A stretch of 64,000 nt of DNA from 20CM-4-69-16 sp035637455 (GCA_035637455.1 DASPXE010000093.1:4489-68488), one strand, 5' to 3'. Shown: positions 1 to 8,512, numbered from the stretch's first letter. The notes: a model not told the origin generated them from the letters alone. Numbers and translations: made by a program.

Positions 1-1
1 G

Positions 2-1933
2 TTCCTCCTCAGCGCGCTCGCCCTCACCCTGACACTCCCGATCGGCCTCGCCGTGGGAGCCCGTCTCGCGCTCGGGATCCTGGTGGCACAGTACGTCGGG
101 GCTGCGCTGCTGATCGCCGGGCTCGCCGCCGTGGGCATCTGGGCCTCGAGCGTCACGCCGAACCAGATCACCGCCTTCATCCTCGCGGTCGCGGTGATGT
201 TCGTGCTGGTCCTGGTCGGGCTCGATCCCTTGATCGTAGGGCTTCCCCCCCGACTCGGGGCCATCGCCGCGTCGCTCGGCGTGCTGTCGCATTTCACGGG
301 CATCGACCGCGGCGTGATCGACCTGCGCGACGCGGTGTACTTCCTGACGCTCGCCGCCATCTTCCTACTGCTCGCTTACTTCGCGCTGATGCGCCGCAAG
401 CTCACGGCGCGCGGGGCGGCGTTGCAGCGCCTGCGCCTCGGGACGGCGCTGCTCGCGGCGGCGATGATCGTCGTGAACCTGCTGGGGCGCCACATCGGCG
501 GCCGGCTCGACCTGACGCCGGGACGGTCGTACACGCTCGCGCCCGCGACGAAGCGGATCCTCGGCGCGCTGCCCGACATCGTGACCATCAAGCTGTTCGC
601 GTCGAGCGCGCTGCCGCCCGAAGTGGCGTTCCTGAAACGCGACCTGGACGATCTGCTCCGCGACTACCGCACCGCCGGCCGCGGCCGGGTGAAGCTCGTG
701 GTGCAGGACCCCTCGGCCGACAGCGCCGCGCTGCGCGAGGCGCGCACCGTGGGCATTCCAGCGGTACAGTTCAACGTGCTCGGCAAGAGCGAGCTCCAGG
801 TGAAGGAAGGCTACCTCGGCGTCGCGGTGCGATACGCCGACGGCGTCAAGACGATCCCCTTCGTGCAGCAAACGAACGACCTCGAGTACCGCCTCACGTC
901 CGACATCCGCTCCCTCACCACGACCGCCAAGCCGGCGATCGGGTTCGGCGAGATCACGGAGCAGCAAACACCGCCGCAGGCGCGGCGGTCCTTCGACGCG
1001 CTGCGGCAGCAGCTCGAGCGAACCTATACCGTCCGCTCGGTCTCGCTCTCGGACAGCACGATCGCGCCCGACGTGAAGGTGCTGATCTTCGCCGGGACTC
1101 CCGACTCGCTGCGCGGCGCGCAGGCCGGGACGTTCAGGGCGTTCCTCGACCGCGGCGGGAGCCTGCTTCTCATGGCCAGCGGCATGGAGCGCTCGCCGCA
1201 GGGGCCGTTCTCGTTCTCGCGGCTCGTGGGCTGGAACGAGCTGCTCAAGCCATACGGCGTATCCGTCCGGTCTGACATGGTCTACGACCTCGCCTCGAAC
1301 GCGCGCGTCGCGATTCAGACGCAGTTCGGGCAAGTGCTCCTGCCCTACCCCCTCTGGGTGCAAGCGGCGAGCACCAAAGCCACGCCCATGAACGCCGAAA
1401 TCGACGGCGTGCTACTGCCCTGGTCGAGCAGCATCGACACGACCCAGGCGCTGAAGGGCGCGGTCACCCCGCTGTTGGTAACGAGTCGGGCGGGCGGCGT
1501 GCAGGAGACGACCGCGTTCCTCGATCCGTCGCGGGAGTTCCGGCGCGACAGCCTGCGCCCCCGGGTCCTGGCCGCGCTCGTCAATCCTGTGACCCGCGAC
1601 AGCTCCGGCGCCGTGCGCGGCCGGGTGGTGGTCGTGGGCAGCGCGGACTTCGCGAGCGACCGCTACGCGCAGAACTCGCCGGACAACATCGTCTTCGTCC
1701 AGAACGCGGTGGACTGGCTCGCGCAGGACGAGGCGCTGATCGCCATTCGCTCGAAGAACCGTGCTCCCCCGCCCCTGGTCTTCACCAGCGTCACCATGCG
1801 CCAGGCGGTGAAGTACGGCAACATCATCGGAGTACCCGTACTGCTGATCGTGTTCGGCGCCGTGCGATTGTGGCGGCGGCGGCAGCTCACGCGACAGACG
1901 TACCGGCCGCTGACGCTGGCGGGTGCCGGATGA
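2..1933 (+). CDS. GldF-GldG-like ABC transporter membrane fusion (5' partial)
   Basis: Membrane component of a gliding-type ABC transporter. The reading frame is already open at the left edge and encodes hydrophobic sequence before the first possible GTG at 53, so the gene starts outside the window. The visible N-terminal third has several membrane segments, as in GldF permeases. The middle, from about residue 140, matches the GldG/ABC_transp_aux domain (LTPGRSYTLAPATKRIL, then a periplasmic alpha/beta region). One membrane helix lies near the C-terminus, followed by a basic tail. GldF and GldG are separate genes in Bacteroidetes, and here they look fused. The stop overlaps the next gene's ATG. 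The ATPase partner is presumably upstream. Confidence 0.8.
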   Translation, partial: FLLSALALTLTLPIGLAVGARLALGILVAQYVGAALLIAGLAAVGIWASSVTPNQITAFILAVAVMFVLVLVGLDPLIVGLPPRLGAIAASLGVLSHFTGIDRGVIDLRDAVYFLTLAAIFLLLAYFALMRRKLTARGAALQRLRLGTALLAAAMIVVNLLGRHIGGRLDLTPGRSYTLAPATKRILGALPDIVTIKLFASSALPPEVAFLKRDLDDLLRDYRTAGRGRVKLVVQDPSADSAALREARTVGIPAVQFNVLGKSELQVKEGYLGVAVRYADGVKTIPFVQQTNDLEYRLTSDIRSLTTTAKPAIGFGEITEQQTPPQARRSFDALRQQLERTYTVRSVSLSDSTIAPDVKVLIFAGTPDSLRGAQAGTFRAFLDRGGSLLLMASGMERSPQGPFSFSRLVGWNELLKPYGVSVRSDMVYDLASNARVAIQTQFGQVLLPYPLWVQAASTKATPMNAEIDGVLLPWSSSIDTTQALKGAVTPLLVTSRAGGVQETTAFLDPSREFRRDSLRPRVLAALVNPVTRDSSGAVRGRVVVVGSADFASDRYAQNSPDNIVFVQNAVDWLAQDEALIAIRSKNRAPPPLVFTSVTMRQAVKYGNIIGVPVLLIVFGAVRLWRRRQLTRQTYRPLTLAGAG

Positions 1934-2868
1934 GCGCAAAGCACCTGAAGTTGATCGCCCTCGCCCTCGTCGTCGTGCTGCTGCTCTGGGGGGGCTCCGA
2001 GCTCTTCTCCCACGGCTCGGACACGGTCACCGGCGGTCTCAGCTTTCCCGCGCTCGCGCAGAGCGACGTGGACACGATCAGCGTCGTCAAGGGAACCGAT
2101 TCGATCGTCGTCGCCAAGTCTGCGGCCGGCTGGACGGTGAATGGCCGCCGCGCCGCGCCCGACGCCGTGAACGATTTCTTCCTGGCCCTGCGCGACAGCG
2201 TGGCGCCGGAGCTCGTGGCCCAGGATTCTTCGTCGTTCGGCCGGCTCAACGTCGACAGCGCGACCGGGCGGTGGGTCCGCGTCCGACGCGGCGGCCGACC
2301 GCTCCTCGGGCTGATCGTCGGAGCCCGGGGCTCGGAGTACGCGAGCGCCTACGTGCGCCGGCCCAGCGACAGCCACGTATACCTGTGGCGCGGCCGGCTG
2401 GCGTCGCTGGCGGATCGCGCGGTGGACGACTGGCGTGACAAGCGCATCGCCGCGGTCGAGCCGGACAGCGTCGCGCTGATCGCGGTCGAGCGCGGCAAGG
2501 ACCGTTACACGGTCCAGCGCACCCGAAAGACCTGGAAGCTGAACGGCGCCCCGGCGGACTCGGGCGCGGTCGCCCGGCTGCTCGAGAAGTACCGCGCCGT
2601 GACGGCTGCGGGCTTCGCCTCGCCCGCGCAGGCCGACTCCGCCCGGGCGTTGCGGCCGGCGCGCCGCCTGAGCGTGCGCGGCGCTCGCGGCACGACGCTG
2701 GTGACGCTCGTCTTCGACTCCATCCCCGGGGCCTTCTGGATCCGGCGCACCAGTGGCGTGGCGGCAGGCGGCGACGCGGGCGCGCTGTACCGCATGAACG
2801 CGTGGGACGTGGACGGCCTCACGCCGGCGAGCCGCTCGCTCGCGCCTCCGGCCGCGGCCAAGCAATAG
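1930..2868 (+). CDS. DUF4340 domain protein
   Basis: A 312-residue protein with an N-terminal membrane anchor (about residues 8-24), followed by a periplasmic region that fits DUF4340, a family commonly encoded beside GldG-like proteins. I chose the ATG at 1930 because it forms an ATGA overlap with the stop of the transporter gene, which indicates translational coupling. The molecular role is not known. By context it is probably an accessory of the upstream ABC system. No catalytic motif was recognised. Confidence 0.75.
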   Translation: MSAKHLKLIALALVVVLLLWGGSELFSHGSDTVTGGLSFPALAQSDVDTISVVKGTDSIVVAKSAAGWTVNGRRAAPDAVNDFFLALRDSVAPELVAQDSSSFGRLNVDSATGRWVRVRRGGRPLLGLIVGARGSEYASAYVRRPSDSHVYLWRGRLASLADRAVDDWRDKRIAAVEPDSVALIAVERGKDRYTVQRTRKTWKLNGAPADSGAVARLLEKYRAVTAAGFASPAQADSARALRPARRLSVRGARGTTLVTLVFDSIPGAFWIRRTSGVAAGGDAGALYRMNAWDVDGLTPASRSLAPPAAAKQ

Positions 2869-2880
2869 CGCCCCAACCCC

Positions 2881-2909
2881 TTGGCTTCCAGCAGTTTGCC
2901 GTCTATTTT
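2881..2909 (+). promoter_or_regulatory. Sigma-70-type promoter of prs
   Basis: TTGGCT (2881-2886) and TATTTT (2904-2909) are separated by exactly 17 bp. Transcription would start near 2916, only a few bases before the prs ATG at 2921, so the message would be almost leaderless. This agrees with the lack of a clear Shine-Dalgarno sequence. Confidence 0.55.
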
Positions 2910-2920
2910 GCGGGGCTCAC

Positions 2921-3874
2921 ATGGCGGATCTCACGCTGTCGCGGAGCCAGCTGTTGCTCCTCGCCGGGACGGCCAACCGGCCGCTCGCCGAGGAGATGGC
3001 TCAGACCTTGGGGCAGCCGTTGTGCGCGGTGACGATCCGCCGCTTTGCCGACGGAGAGATCTTCGTCAAGATCGATGAGAACGTCCGCGGCCGGGACGTC
3101 TTCATCATCCAGCCGACCAACCCACCGGCGGAGAACTGGATCGAGCTGCTGTTCCTGATCGACGCGGCCCGCCGGGCGAGCGCGGCGCGCACCACCGCGG
3201 TGCTGCCGTACTTCGGCTACGCGCGCCAGGACCGGAAGGACCAGCCCCGCGTCGCGATCAGCGCCAAGCTGATGGCGAACATGATCACGCACGCGGGCGC
3301 GGACCGGGTGCTGGGAATGGACTTTCATTCCCACCAGCTGCAGGGGTTTTTCGACATCCCGGTGGATCACCTGTACGCCGCACCGGCATTCGTGAGCTAT
3401 TTCCGCCAGAAGAACCTGTACGATCCGGTGGTCGTCGCGCCCGACGTCGGCTCTGCGAAGATGGCGCGGGGGTTCGCCAAGCGACTCAACGCGTCGCTCG
3501 CCATCATCGACAAGCGGCGCCCCTCGGCGAACGTGGCCGAGGTCGTCAACGTCGTGGGGGACGTCGAGAACAAAGACTGCCTCATCCCCGACGACATGAT
3601 CGACACGGCGGGGACGATCACCGAGGCGGCGGTGGCGCTGCAGCGCCTGGGCGCTCGCAAGATCTACGCGTTCGCGACGCACGCACTGCTGTCCGGCCCG
3701 GCGGTCGAGCGGCTGCGGGCCTCGTGCATCGACGAAGTGACGGTGACGAACACTATCCGGATCCCCGAGGAGCGAAGCTTCGAGAAGCTGAAGGTGCTGT
3801 CGATCGCGGGACTGATCGCCAAGGCGATCGGTTACGAGCACTCGAACCAGTCGGTGAGCTCGCTCTTCGACTGA
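2921..3874 (+). CDS. prs: Ribose-phosphate pyrophosphokinase
   Basis: Makes PRPP from ribose 5-phosphate and ATP for nucleotide, histidine and tryptophan synthesis in the cytoplasm. At 317 residues it is the normal bacterial class I length. Recognisable parts are the RRFADGE segment near the start, YFGYARQDRK, the MDFHSHQLQGFFDIPVDHL flexible-loop region and the PRPP loop DDMIDTAGT. The ATG at 2921 follows a 17-bp-spaced promoter by about 12 bp. rplY follows after 23 bp, the usual prs-ctc arrangement of many bacteria. Confidence 0.97.
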   Translation: MADLTLSRSQLLLLAGTANRPLAEEMAQTLGQPLCAVTIRRFADGEIFVKIDENVRGRDVFIIQPTNPPAENWIELLFLIDAARRASAARTTAVLPYFGYARQDRKDQPRVAISAKLMANMITHAGADRVLGMDFHSHQLQGFFDIPVDHLYAAPAFVSYFRQKNLYDPVVVAPDVGSAKMARGFAKRLNASLAIIDKRRPSANVAEVVNVVGDVENKDCLIPDDMIDTAGTITEAAVALQRLGARKIYAFATHALLSGPAVERLRASCIDEVTVTNTIRIPEERSFEKLKVLSIAGLIAKAIGYEHSNQSVSSLFD

Positions 3875-3897
3875 CGTCTGACACCTGAGGACTGGCA

Positions 3898-4671
3898 ATG
3901 GCACAGATCGTTTCCCTCGCGGCGAGTCCGCGCACCACCACCGGCAAGGGCGCTGCCCGGCAGGCGCGCTTTCAGGGCAAGGTCCCCGCCGTCATCTACG
4001 GGCACGGGCGTGAGGCCCAGCCGCTCGAGGTGGAAGCGAAGGCGCTCGAGAAGGCGCTCACGGGAGTCGAGCCCGCGAGCACGATCATCGAGCTCGCGGT
4101 GGACGGCAAGAAGACCAAAACGCTGATTCGCGAGATCCAGCGCCACCCCATCCGGCCCGACATCATCCATGTGGATTTCTACGAGATCCACGCCGAGGAG
4201 AAGGTCAAGCTCAAGGTGCCCGTGCACCTGGTCGGCAACCCCGACGGGGTGCGCAACGCCGGCGGCGTGCTCGACCAGGTGACGCGCGAGGTCGAGATCG
4301 AGGTGATGCCGGAGAACATCCCGGACCGCGTGGAGCTCGACGTCACAGCCCTCAAGATCGGCGACTCCCTGCACGTGCGGGAGCTGAACATCCCAAACGC
4401 GACGATCCTCACCCTGGCGGACCTCACGATCGCCACGGTGGTGCCGCCGCGGGCCGAAGAGGTGACGGCCCCCGCGCCTGAGGCCGCCGCCGAAGTCGCC
4501 GAGCCCGAGCTGATCCGCAAGGTGCGCGAGGGCGAGGAGGAGGAGGGCGAGGGCGCGGCCGAAGGTGCCGCGAAACCGGAGGCGAAGGGCGCCCCGGCTG
4601 CCCCAGCCAAGGGCGAGAAGCCGGAGAAACCCGAGAAGGCCGAGAAGCCCAAGGGCGGCAAAGAGAGCTGA
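3898..4671 (+). CDS. rplY: Large ribosomal subunit protein bL25, long Ctc form
   Basis: Binds 5S rRNA in the 50S subunit. The first 95 residues or so are the 5S-binding beta-barrel domain (RQARFQGKVPAVIYGHG), and the next 95 the TL5/CTC C-terminal domain. The last 60 residues are a low-complexity tail, acidic first and then rich in K, P, E and A. At 257 residues it is longer than usual because of this tail. ATG 3898 follows a GAGG-like ribosome-binding sequence. Only three bases separate its stop from the inferred pth start. Confidence 0.95.
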   Translation: MAQIVSLAASPRTTTGKGAARQARFQGKVPAVIYGHGREAQPLEVEAKALEKALTGVEPASTIIELAVDGKKTKTLIREIQRHPIRPDIIHVDFYEIHAEEKVKLKVPVHLVGNPDGVRNAGGVLDQVTREVEIEVMPENIPDRVELDVTALKIGDSLHVRELNIPNATILTLADLTIATVVPPRAEEVTAPAPEAAAEVAEPELIRKVREGEEEEGEGAAEGAAKPEAKGAPAAPAKGEKPEKPEKAEKPKGGKES

Positions 4672-4674
4672 TCC

Positions 4675-5217
4675 CTGCGCGCCGTCGTCGGCCTCGGCAA
4701 CCCCGGTCCGGAGTACGCCGCGACGCGCCACAATGCCGGCTTCTGGCTTGCCGATGCGCTCGTCGCCCACTGGGAGTTGCCCTCATTCCGGCGTGGCGAG
4801 CGCGCGCGGGTCAGCGCAGGATCAGTGGACGGCGTGCCCGTCCGGGTGCTCAAGCCCACCACGTCCATGAACCGGAGCGGCGCCGCGCTGGCGTCGCTCC
4901 GCGCCGACCCTGCCTTCAACCCGACCACCGATTTGCTGGTCCTCGTGGACGATTTTCAGATTCCGTGCGGCACCTTCCGGCTCCGCGCTGACGGCTCGTC
5001 GGGCGGTCACAACGGCTTGAAGAGCATCGAGGCCGCACTACAGTCGCAAGCGTACGCCCGCCTCCGCATCGGCGTGGGGCCGCTCCCCGAGGGCGCCGGC
5101 GACTGGTCGGAATACGTGCTCGCGCCGTTCACGCCCGAGCAAGTCGAGCAGGTCGAGACGCTCATGCCTCAGATGGTGGGTGCGGTGACCAGCTGGGTAC
5201 GGGAAGGGATCAAGTGA
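4675..5217 (+). CDS. pth: Peptidyl-tRNA hydrolase, apparently CTG-initiated
   Basis: Releases peptides from peptidyl-tRNA that drops off ribosomes. The protein must begin at or near CTG 4675. The conserved start VVGLGNPGPEYAATRHNAGF begins three codons after the in-frame rplY stop (TGA 4669-4671), and only TCC and CTG precede it. The first ordinary start codons lie more than 30 residues downstream and would remove the catalytic His19 and substrate-binding Asn9. Asp92/Asp93 (VDDFQIP) and Asn113 (GGHNGLKS) are also present. The length from CTG is 180 residues, typical for Pth. Initiation probably uses ribosomes that have just terminated on rplY. The stop directly abuts the ychF GTG. Confidence 0.9.
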   Translation: MRAVVGLGNPGPEYAATRHNAGFWLADALVAHWELPSFRRGERARVSAGSVDGVPVRVLKPTTSMNRSGAALASLRADPAFNPTTDLLVLVDDFQIPCGTFRLRADGSSGGHNGLKSIEAALQSQAYARLRIGVGPLPEGAGDWSEYVLAPFTPEQVEQVETLMPQMVGAVTSWVREGIK

Positions 5218-6321
5218 GTGCTGCGCCTCGGCATCGTCGGTCTCCCCAATGTCGGCAAGTCGACCCTGTTCAACGCCCTCACCTCCTCCAAGGCCGCGGC
5301 AGCGGAGAACTACCCCTTCTGCACAGTCGAGCCCAACGTGGGCGTCGTGGAGGTGCCCGACCATCGCCTCGATCGACTGTTCGAGCTCGTTCGACCGAAG
5401 AAGAAGGTCCCCGCGGTCGTTGAGTTCGTGGACATTGCGGGGCTGGTGCGGGGCGCTTCGCAGGGCGAAGGACTCGGAAACCAGTTCCTGTCCCACATTC
5501 GCGAAGTCGACGCGATCGTGCATGTGATCCGCTGTTTCGAGGACCCCGACGTCGTGCATGTGATGGGACCCGTGGACCCGGTGCGCGACCACGACGTGAT
5601 CACGAGCGAGCTCGCGCTCGCCGACCTGGGCGTCGTCGAACGACGGCTCGAGAAGACGCGCAAGACCGCGCGCGCGGGCGACAAGGAGGCGCAGCTCGAA
5701 GTCGTGGTGCTGGAGCGCGTGCTGGCGGAGCTCAACGCCGGCCGCGGGGCCCGCGAGGCGGGCGAGACCGAGGACGCCATTCGGTTCCTGCGTCAGCTCG
5801 GGTTGCTCACCGCGAAGCCGATTCTCTACGCCGCCAACGTCGACGAGGACGATCTCGCGGCGGGCGGCGGAAAGTGGATCGACCGGCTGCGCGCCGCAGT
5901 GCAGTCGCACCACGAAGAGGCGGAGATCGTTCCGTTCTCCGCCAAGTTCGAGGCCGAGCTCGCGGAGCTAGCGGGTGAGGAGCGCGGCGAGTACCTCGCC
6001 AGTGCCGGCGTCCGGGAGCCGGGGCTCGACCGCCTGATCCATGCCGGGTATCACCTGCTCGGGCTGCAGACCTTTTTCACCGTGGGCGAGAACGAGGTGC
6101 GCGCCTGGACAATGCACCGGGGTGGGACCGCCTTCGCCGCCGCGGGGGAGATCCACTCGGACTTTCAACGCGGCTTCATCCGCGCCGAGACCGTGGCATA
6201 CGAGGAGTTCGTACGGGTGGGATCCTACAAGGCGGCGCGCGAGCAGGGCCTCGTGCGCTCCGAGGGGCGGGACTACGTCGTACAAGACGGAGACATCTTG
6301 CTGTTCCGCTTCAACGTCTAG
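5218..6321 (+). CDS. ychF: Redox-regulated ribosome-binding ATPase YchF
   Basis: Obg-family P-loop NTPase that prefers ATP and binds 70S ribosomes. At 367 residues it is full length. G1 is GLPNVGKST, followed by the NYPFCTVEPNVG segment typical of the family, G3 around VDIAGLVRGASQGEGLGN, and a degenerate G4 NVDE in place of NKxD, which is characteristic of YchF. The C-terminal TGS domain is complete and ends GDILLFRFNV. GTG 5218 follows the pth stop without a gap. Its stop shares the palindrome CTAG (6318-6321) with the stop of the gene on the opposite strand. Confidence 0.96.
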   Translation: MLRLGIVGLPNVGKSTLFNALTSSKAAAAENYPFCTVEPNVGVVEVPDHRLDRLFELVRPKKKVPAVVEFVDIAGLVRGASQGEGLGNQFLSHIREVDAIVHVIRCFEDPDVVHVMGPVDPVRDHDVITSELALADLGVVERRLEKTRKTARAGDKEAQLEVVVLERVLAELNAGRGAREAGETEDAIRFLRQLGLLTAKPILYAANVDEDDLAAGGGKWIDRLRAAVQSHHEEAEIVPFSAKFEAELAELAGEERGEYLASAGVREPGLDRLIHAGYHLLGLQTFFTVGENEVRAWTMHRGGTAFAAAGEIHSDFQRGFIRAETVAYEEFVRVGSYKAAREQGLVRSEGRDYVVQDGDILLFRFNV

Positions 6322-7085
6322 GACCGGCGCCACATCAGGACGGCACCGCAATTCTCCCCGAAGCCATACCGGAACTCCATAGGGACATCGAACCCACGCT
6401 TGTACAGCTCCACGCCGGCCAGGTCGTCGACTTGGATGACGTCCATGTCGTCGGAGGCCAGCCGCATGCCGTTGATGAACAGCGACATCACGCAGTAGCG
6501 GGTCCCACTCCAACTGACTGGCAGGCAGTACCCCCGTCCGCAGCGTATCTGCACGCCAGCCTCGCCGAGCAGCGATCGCAGCGTCCAGCTTCTACGGCGC
6601 TGCAAGTCGCGGAACGTGTAAAAGCGGCCGAACCCCCACTTCTTGCGGTCGTAAAACCCCGCCAGGCTCCGCTCGGCGCGGAGGCTCCGCGCCTCGACGA
6701 CGATCGGCGCCAGCTCGACCGCGTCCATATCGAGTAGCACCGAGAGTGTCAGCGTCTTCCCGCGTTTGAGATCGATCTTCTGCTCGTACGACACGCTGTC
6801 ACGGTACAGGATGCGAACGATCTGGTGACCGGAGGGGAGGCCCGTGAGCGCGAATGCTCCAGCGGAATCGCTCACGTCGAAGAGCTGAGTCCCCCGCACC
6901 GCGATCATCACGGCGGCGATCGGTAGGCCATTGATGGATGACCGCACCGTACCCGCGAGACGGGCGGAGTCTTCTTGCGCCTGCATGAGGAGGGGAGTCC
7001 AGCCGATCAGAACGAGGGACAGCGGGTACAGCGGACGCTGCAGCAGAGGCCGGCGTTTCACAATGGTATCGTACACGCGGGCCAT
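6318..7085 (-). CDS. Plug-only TonB-type protein with carboxypeptidase-regulatory domain
   Basis: A 255-residue exported protein. It has a signal peptide (LSLVLIGWTPLLMQAQ), a CarboxypepD_reg beta-sandwich (about residues 40-120) and a domain resembling the plug of TonB-dependent receptors that ends GENCGAVLMWRRS. No barrel follows, so it cannot be a complete receptor. Plug-only proteins of this kind recur in Gemmatimonadota, and their function is unknown. Two Cys near RCGRGYC and one at ENCG may form disulfides. It lies 15 bp downstream of the JAMM protease gene, so the two are probably co-transcribed. Confidence 0.7.
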   Translation of the reverse strand: MARVYDTIVKRRPLLQRPLYPLSLVLIGWTPLLMQAQEDSARLAGTVRSSINGLPIAAVMIAVRGTQLFDVSDSAGAFALTGLPSGHQIVRILYRDSVSYEQKIDLKRGKTLTLSVLLDMDAVELAPIVVEARSLRAERSLAGFYDRKKWGFGRFYTFRDLQRRRSWTLRSLLGEAGVQIRCGRGYCLPVSWSGTRYCVMSLFINGMRLASDDMDVIQVDDLAGVELYKRGFDVPMEFRYGFGENCGAVLMWRRS

Positions 7086-7100
7086 CGGGGAGTGCCAGCC

Positions 7101-7739
7101 CTACTCGTCCACCCCCGTGCGGCTGGCCGAGCCCGCATGCACCCGGTTGCCGCGCGGCTGCTCGCGTGTCACGTTCGCCCGCTTGCTCTGATCAGTCAGC
7201 GGCACCTGTTGTTGCACCATGTTGCGTGCGATCCACACCACGTCGTCGCCGCACATGATCGCGTCGACGGGGTAGGGCTGCCGCAGGAACGACTGCCCGT
7301 CGGAGCTGGCGACCTGGGTGCCCGGGAAGAAATACCAGCAGCGCTCGCCGCTCGGGTGGCTGTGGATCATTCCCACCGTGCCCGTCCACCCGGCCTGCTC
7401 GCAGGTCTGCTTGGGCACGACGTGCGTCGCGGTCGACTGCGGGGGATCGACGTCTGCCGGCGCGACGCGCTGCACAATCACGGTCGACCCGCGCACCTCA
7501 CCGATCATGCACCCCATGAACTCGGTCGGGAACGAACGGTACTGGAGCGCGAGGTAGCGACGTGCCTGCTCGGAGATAATGAGGGTGCGGACGGCCCTCG
7601 CGCTCGGCGCCAGGCCCGCCGCCGCCGGCTCCACCAGGCGTACCGATTCGGGCTGCAGCGCGAGCAGCACCATCAGGCCTGCCGTCGCCACGACGACACG
7701 CCCTCCTCGCGTGAGAACCGAACGCCCGACTGCCTGCAT
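7101..7739 (-). CDS. Membrane-anchored extracytoplasmic JAMM/MPN metalloprotease
   Basis: A 212-residue protein with one N-terminal hydrophobic segment (about residues 15-28), followed by a JAB/MPN domain. Candidate zinc-site residues are Glu73 (EFMGCMIGE), His126 and His128 (IHSHPSGE) and Asp147 (ASSDGQ). Two points are odd. The loop between HSHP and the Asp is long and contains CWYFF. The Ser normally three residues before the Asp is replaced by Ala, with Ser at the next two positions. Four cysteines suit an oxidising compartment. JAMM proteins are usually cytoplasmic deubiquitinase-like or RadC-type enzymes, so an exported one is unusual. The substrate is unknown, and the plug-only protein downstream is a candidate partner. 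Confidence 0.65.
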   Translation of the reverse strand: MQAVGRSVLTRGGRVVVATAGLMVLLALQPESVRLVEPAAAGLAPSARAVRTLIISEQARRYLALQYRSFPTEFMGCMIGEVRGSTVIVQRVAPADVDPPQSTATHVVPKQTCEQAGWTGTVGMIHSHPSGERCWYFFPGTQVASSDGQSFLRQPYPVDAIMCGDDVVWIARNMVQQQVPLTDQSKRANVTREQPRGNRVHAGSASRTGVDE

Positions 7740-7900
7740 GGTGCCTTCCCTCGGTCATTGATGCTCCCGGACATCTGGTGCCGGGTGAACTGCCGCTGCA
7801 CTCCTACAGCTGAGCAAGACCGATGCCATGATCCGCCGCCCTGTGACGCCGGGGGGGACAAGTCGTTACTCAACGAATGCTTGGCCGCAGCTGCCCGGCC

Positions 7901-7916
7901 TGTGATCGTAGTCACC
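7901..7916. promoter_or_regulatory. CRP-like palindrome 1 (TGTGA-N6-TCACC)
   Basis: TGTGATCGTAGTCACC matches nine of the ten core positions of the enteric CRP consensus TGTGA-N6-TCACA. It lies about 162 bp upstream of the JAMM protease start and about 220 bp upstream of rpsF. The Crp encoded at 32458 has the RETVSR recognition helix expected to read this half-site. Confidence 0.5.
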
Positions 7917-7965
7917 ACGCATCAATTTCGCATCAAACGGGCGGCAGGCCCTGGCGGCGTGCGTC

Positions 7966-7981
7966 TGTGAGGAGGGTCACT
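7966..7981. promoter_or_regulatory. CRP-like palindrome 2 (TGTGA-N6-TCACT)
   Basis: TGTGAGGAGGGTCACT, with its centre 65 bp from the centre of the first palindrome. It could act as a class II activator site for rpsF transcription beginning near 8015, or act jointly with the first site on the divergent gene. Confidence 0.45.
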
Positions 7982-8137
7982 AGGGGCCCTTGAGGCCCGA
8001 GCCATTACGGTTCGCACCGCTGCCCCACGACCAGAGCCCCTACCGCCGGCTCCCACCCCGGCCTATGTTTCCGCCCCACAAATCCCCTACCCGGCGCCGC
8101 ACCAGTGTCGGGTCGCTCCAGACCAAAGGGAGGTGGC

Positions 8138-8512
8138 ATGACTCGTCGGTACGAGACGGTATACATCTTCGACAGCGCCCTAGAAGAGCCCGCGATCACG
8201 GAACGGCTCGACAAGTTCCACGCCCTCTTGACCAAGGACGGCAAGGGGAGCGTCACGAACGTGGCGCACTGGGGCAAGCGCACCCTGGCGTTTCCGATCA
8301 AGAAGCGCGACTCAGGCCACTACGTCGTGGCGCAGTTCGAGACGGCGGCGGACCTGCTGCCGGAGTACGAGCGTGCGGTGAAGCTCGACGAGGGCGTGCT
8401 GCGCTACCTGGTGGTCGTCTCCGAAGGCCTCCCGGCCAGGCCAGAGGCAGCGCCGACCGCCGCCGCAGTGATCGCGCCCGAGGTGGAGGAGCTGGAGGAG
8501 GATGAAGCATGA
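8138..8512 (+). CDS. rpsF: Small ribosomal subunit protein bS6
   Basis: Binds with bS18 to the platform of the 30S subunit. ATG 8138 was chosen because it gives the canonical start MTRRYETVYI and follows the strong ribosome-binding site AAAGGGAGG. An upstream in-frame GTG would add unrelated residues. The 124-residue protein has the normal core and a C-terminal extension rich in Ala and acidic residues. Its stop overlaps the rpsR ATG (ATGA). Confidence 0.96.
   Translation: MTRRYETVYIFDSALEEPAITERLDKFHALLTKDGKGSVTNVAHWGKRTLAFPIKKRDSGHYVVAQFETAADLLPEYERAVKLDEGVLRYLVVVSEGLPARPEAAPTAAAVIAPEVEELEEDEA

Larger units (their letters stand above)
7740..8137. other. 398-bp divergent intergenic region
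   Basis: Separates the leftward JAMM protease gene from the rightward rpsF operon. It holds two CRP-like palindromes (listed separately) and the rpsF ribosome-binding site AAAGGGAGG at about 8126-8134. A weak CATTAC at 8003-8008 sits about where a -10 box would be if the palindrome at 7966 worked as a class II site. No convincing small gene or terminator was seen. Confidence 0.5.

Noticed and set aside
365..1363. Long minus-strand frame of 332 codons opposite the Gld-like gene
   Set aside because: Arg/Glu/Val-rich composition typical of the antisense of GC-rich coding DNA; no domain, and the plus strand is clearly coding. The same applies to most long frames opposite smc, hyuA and prs.
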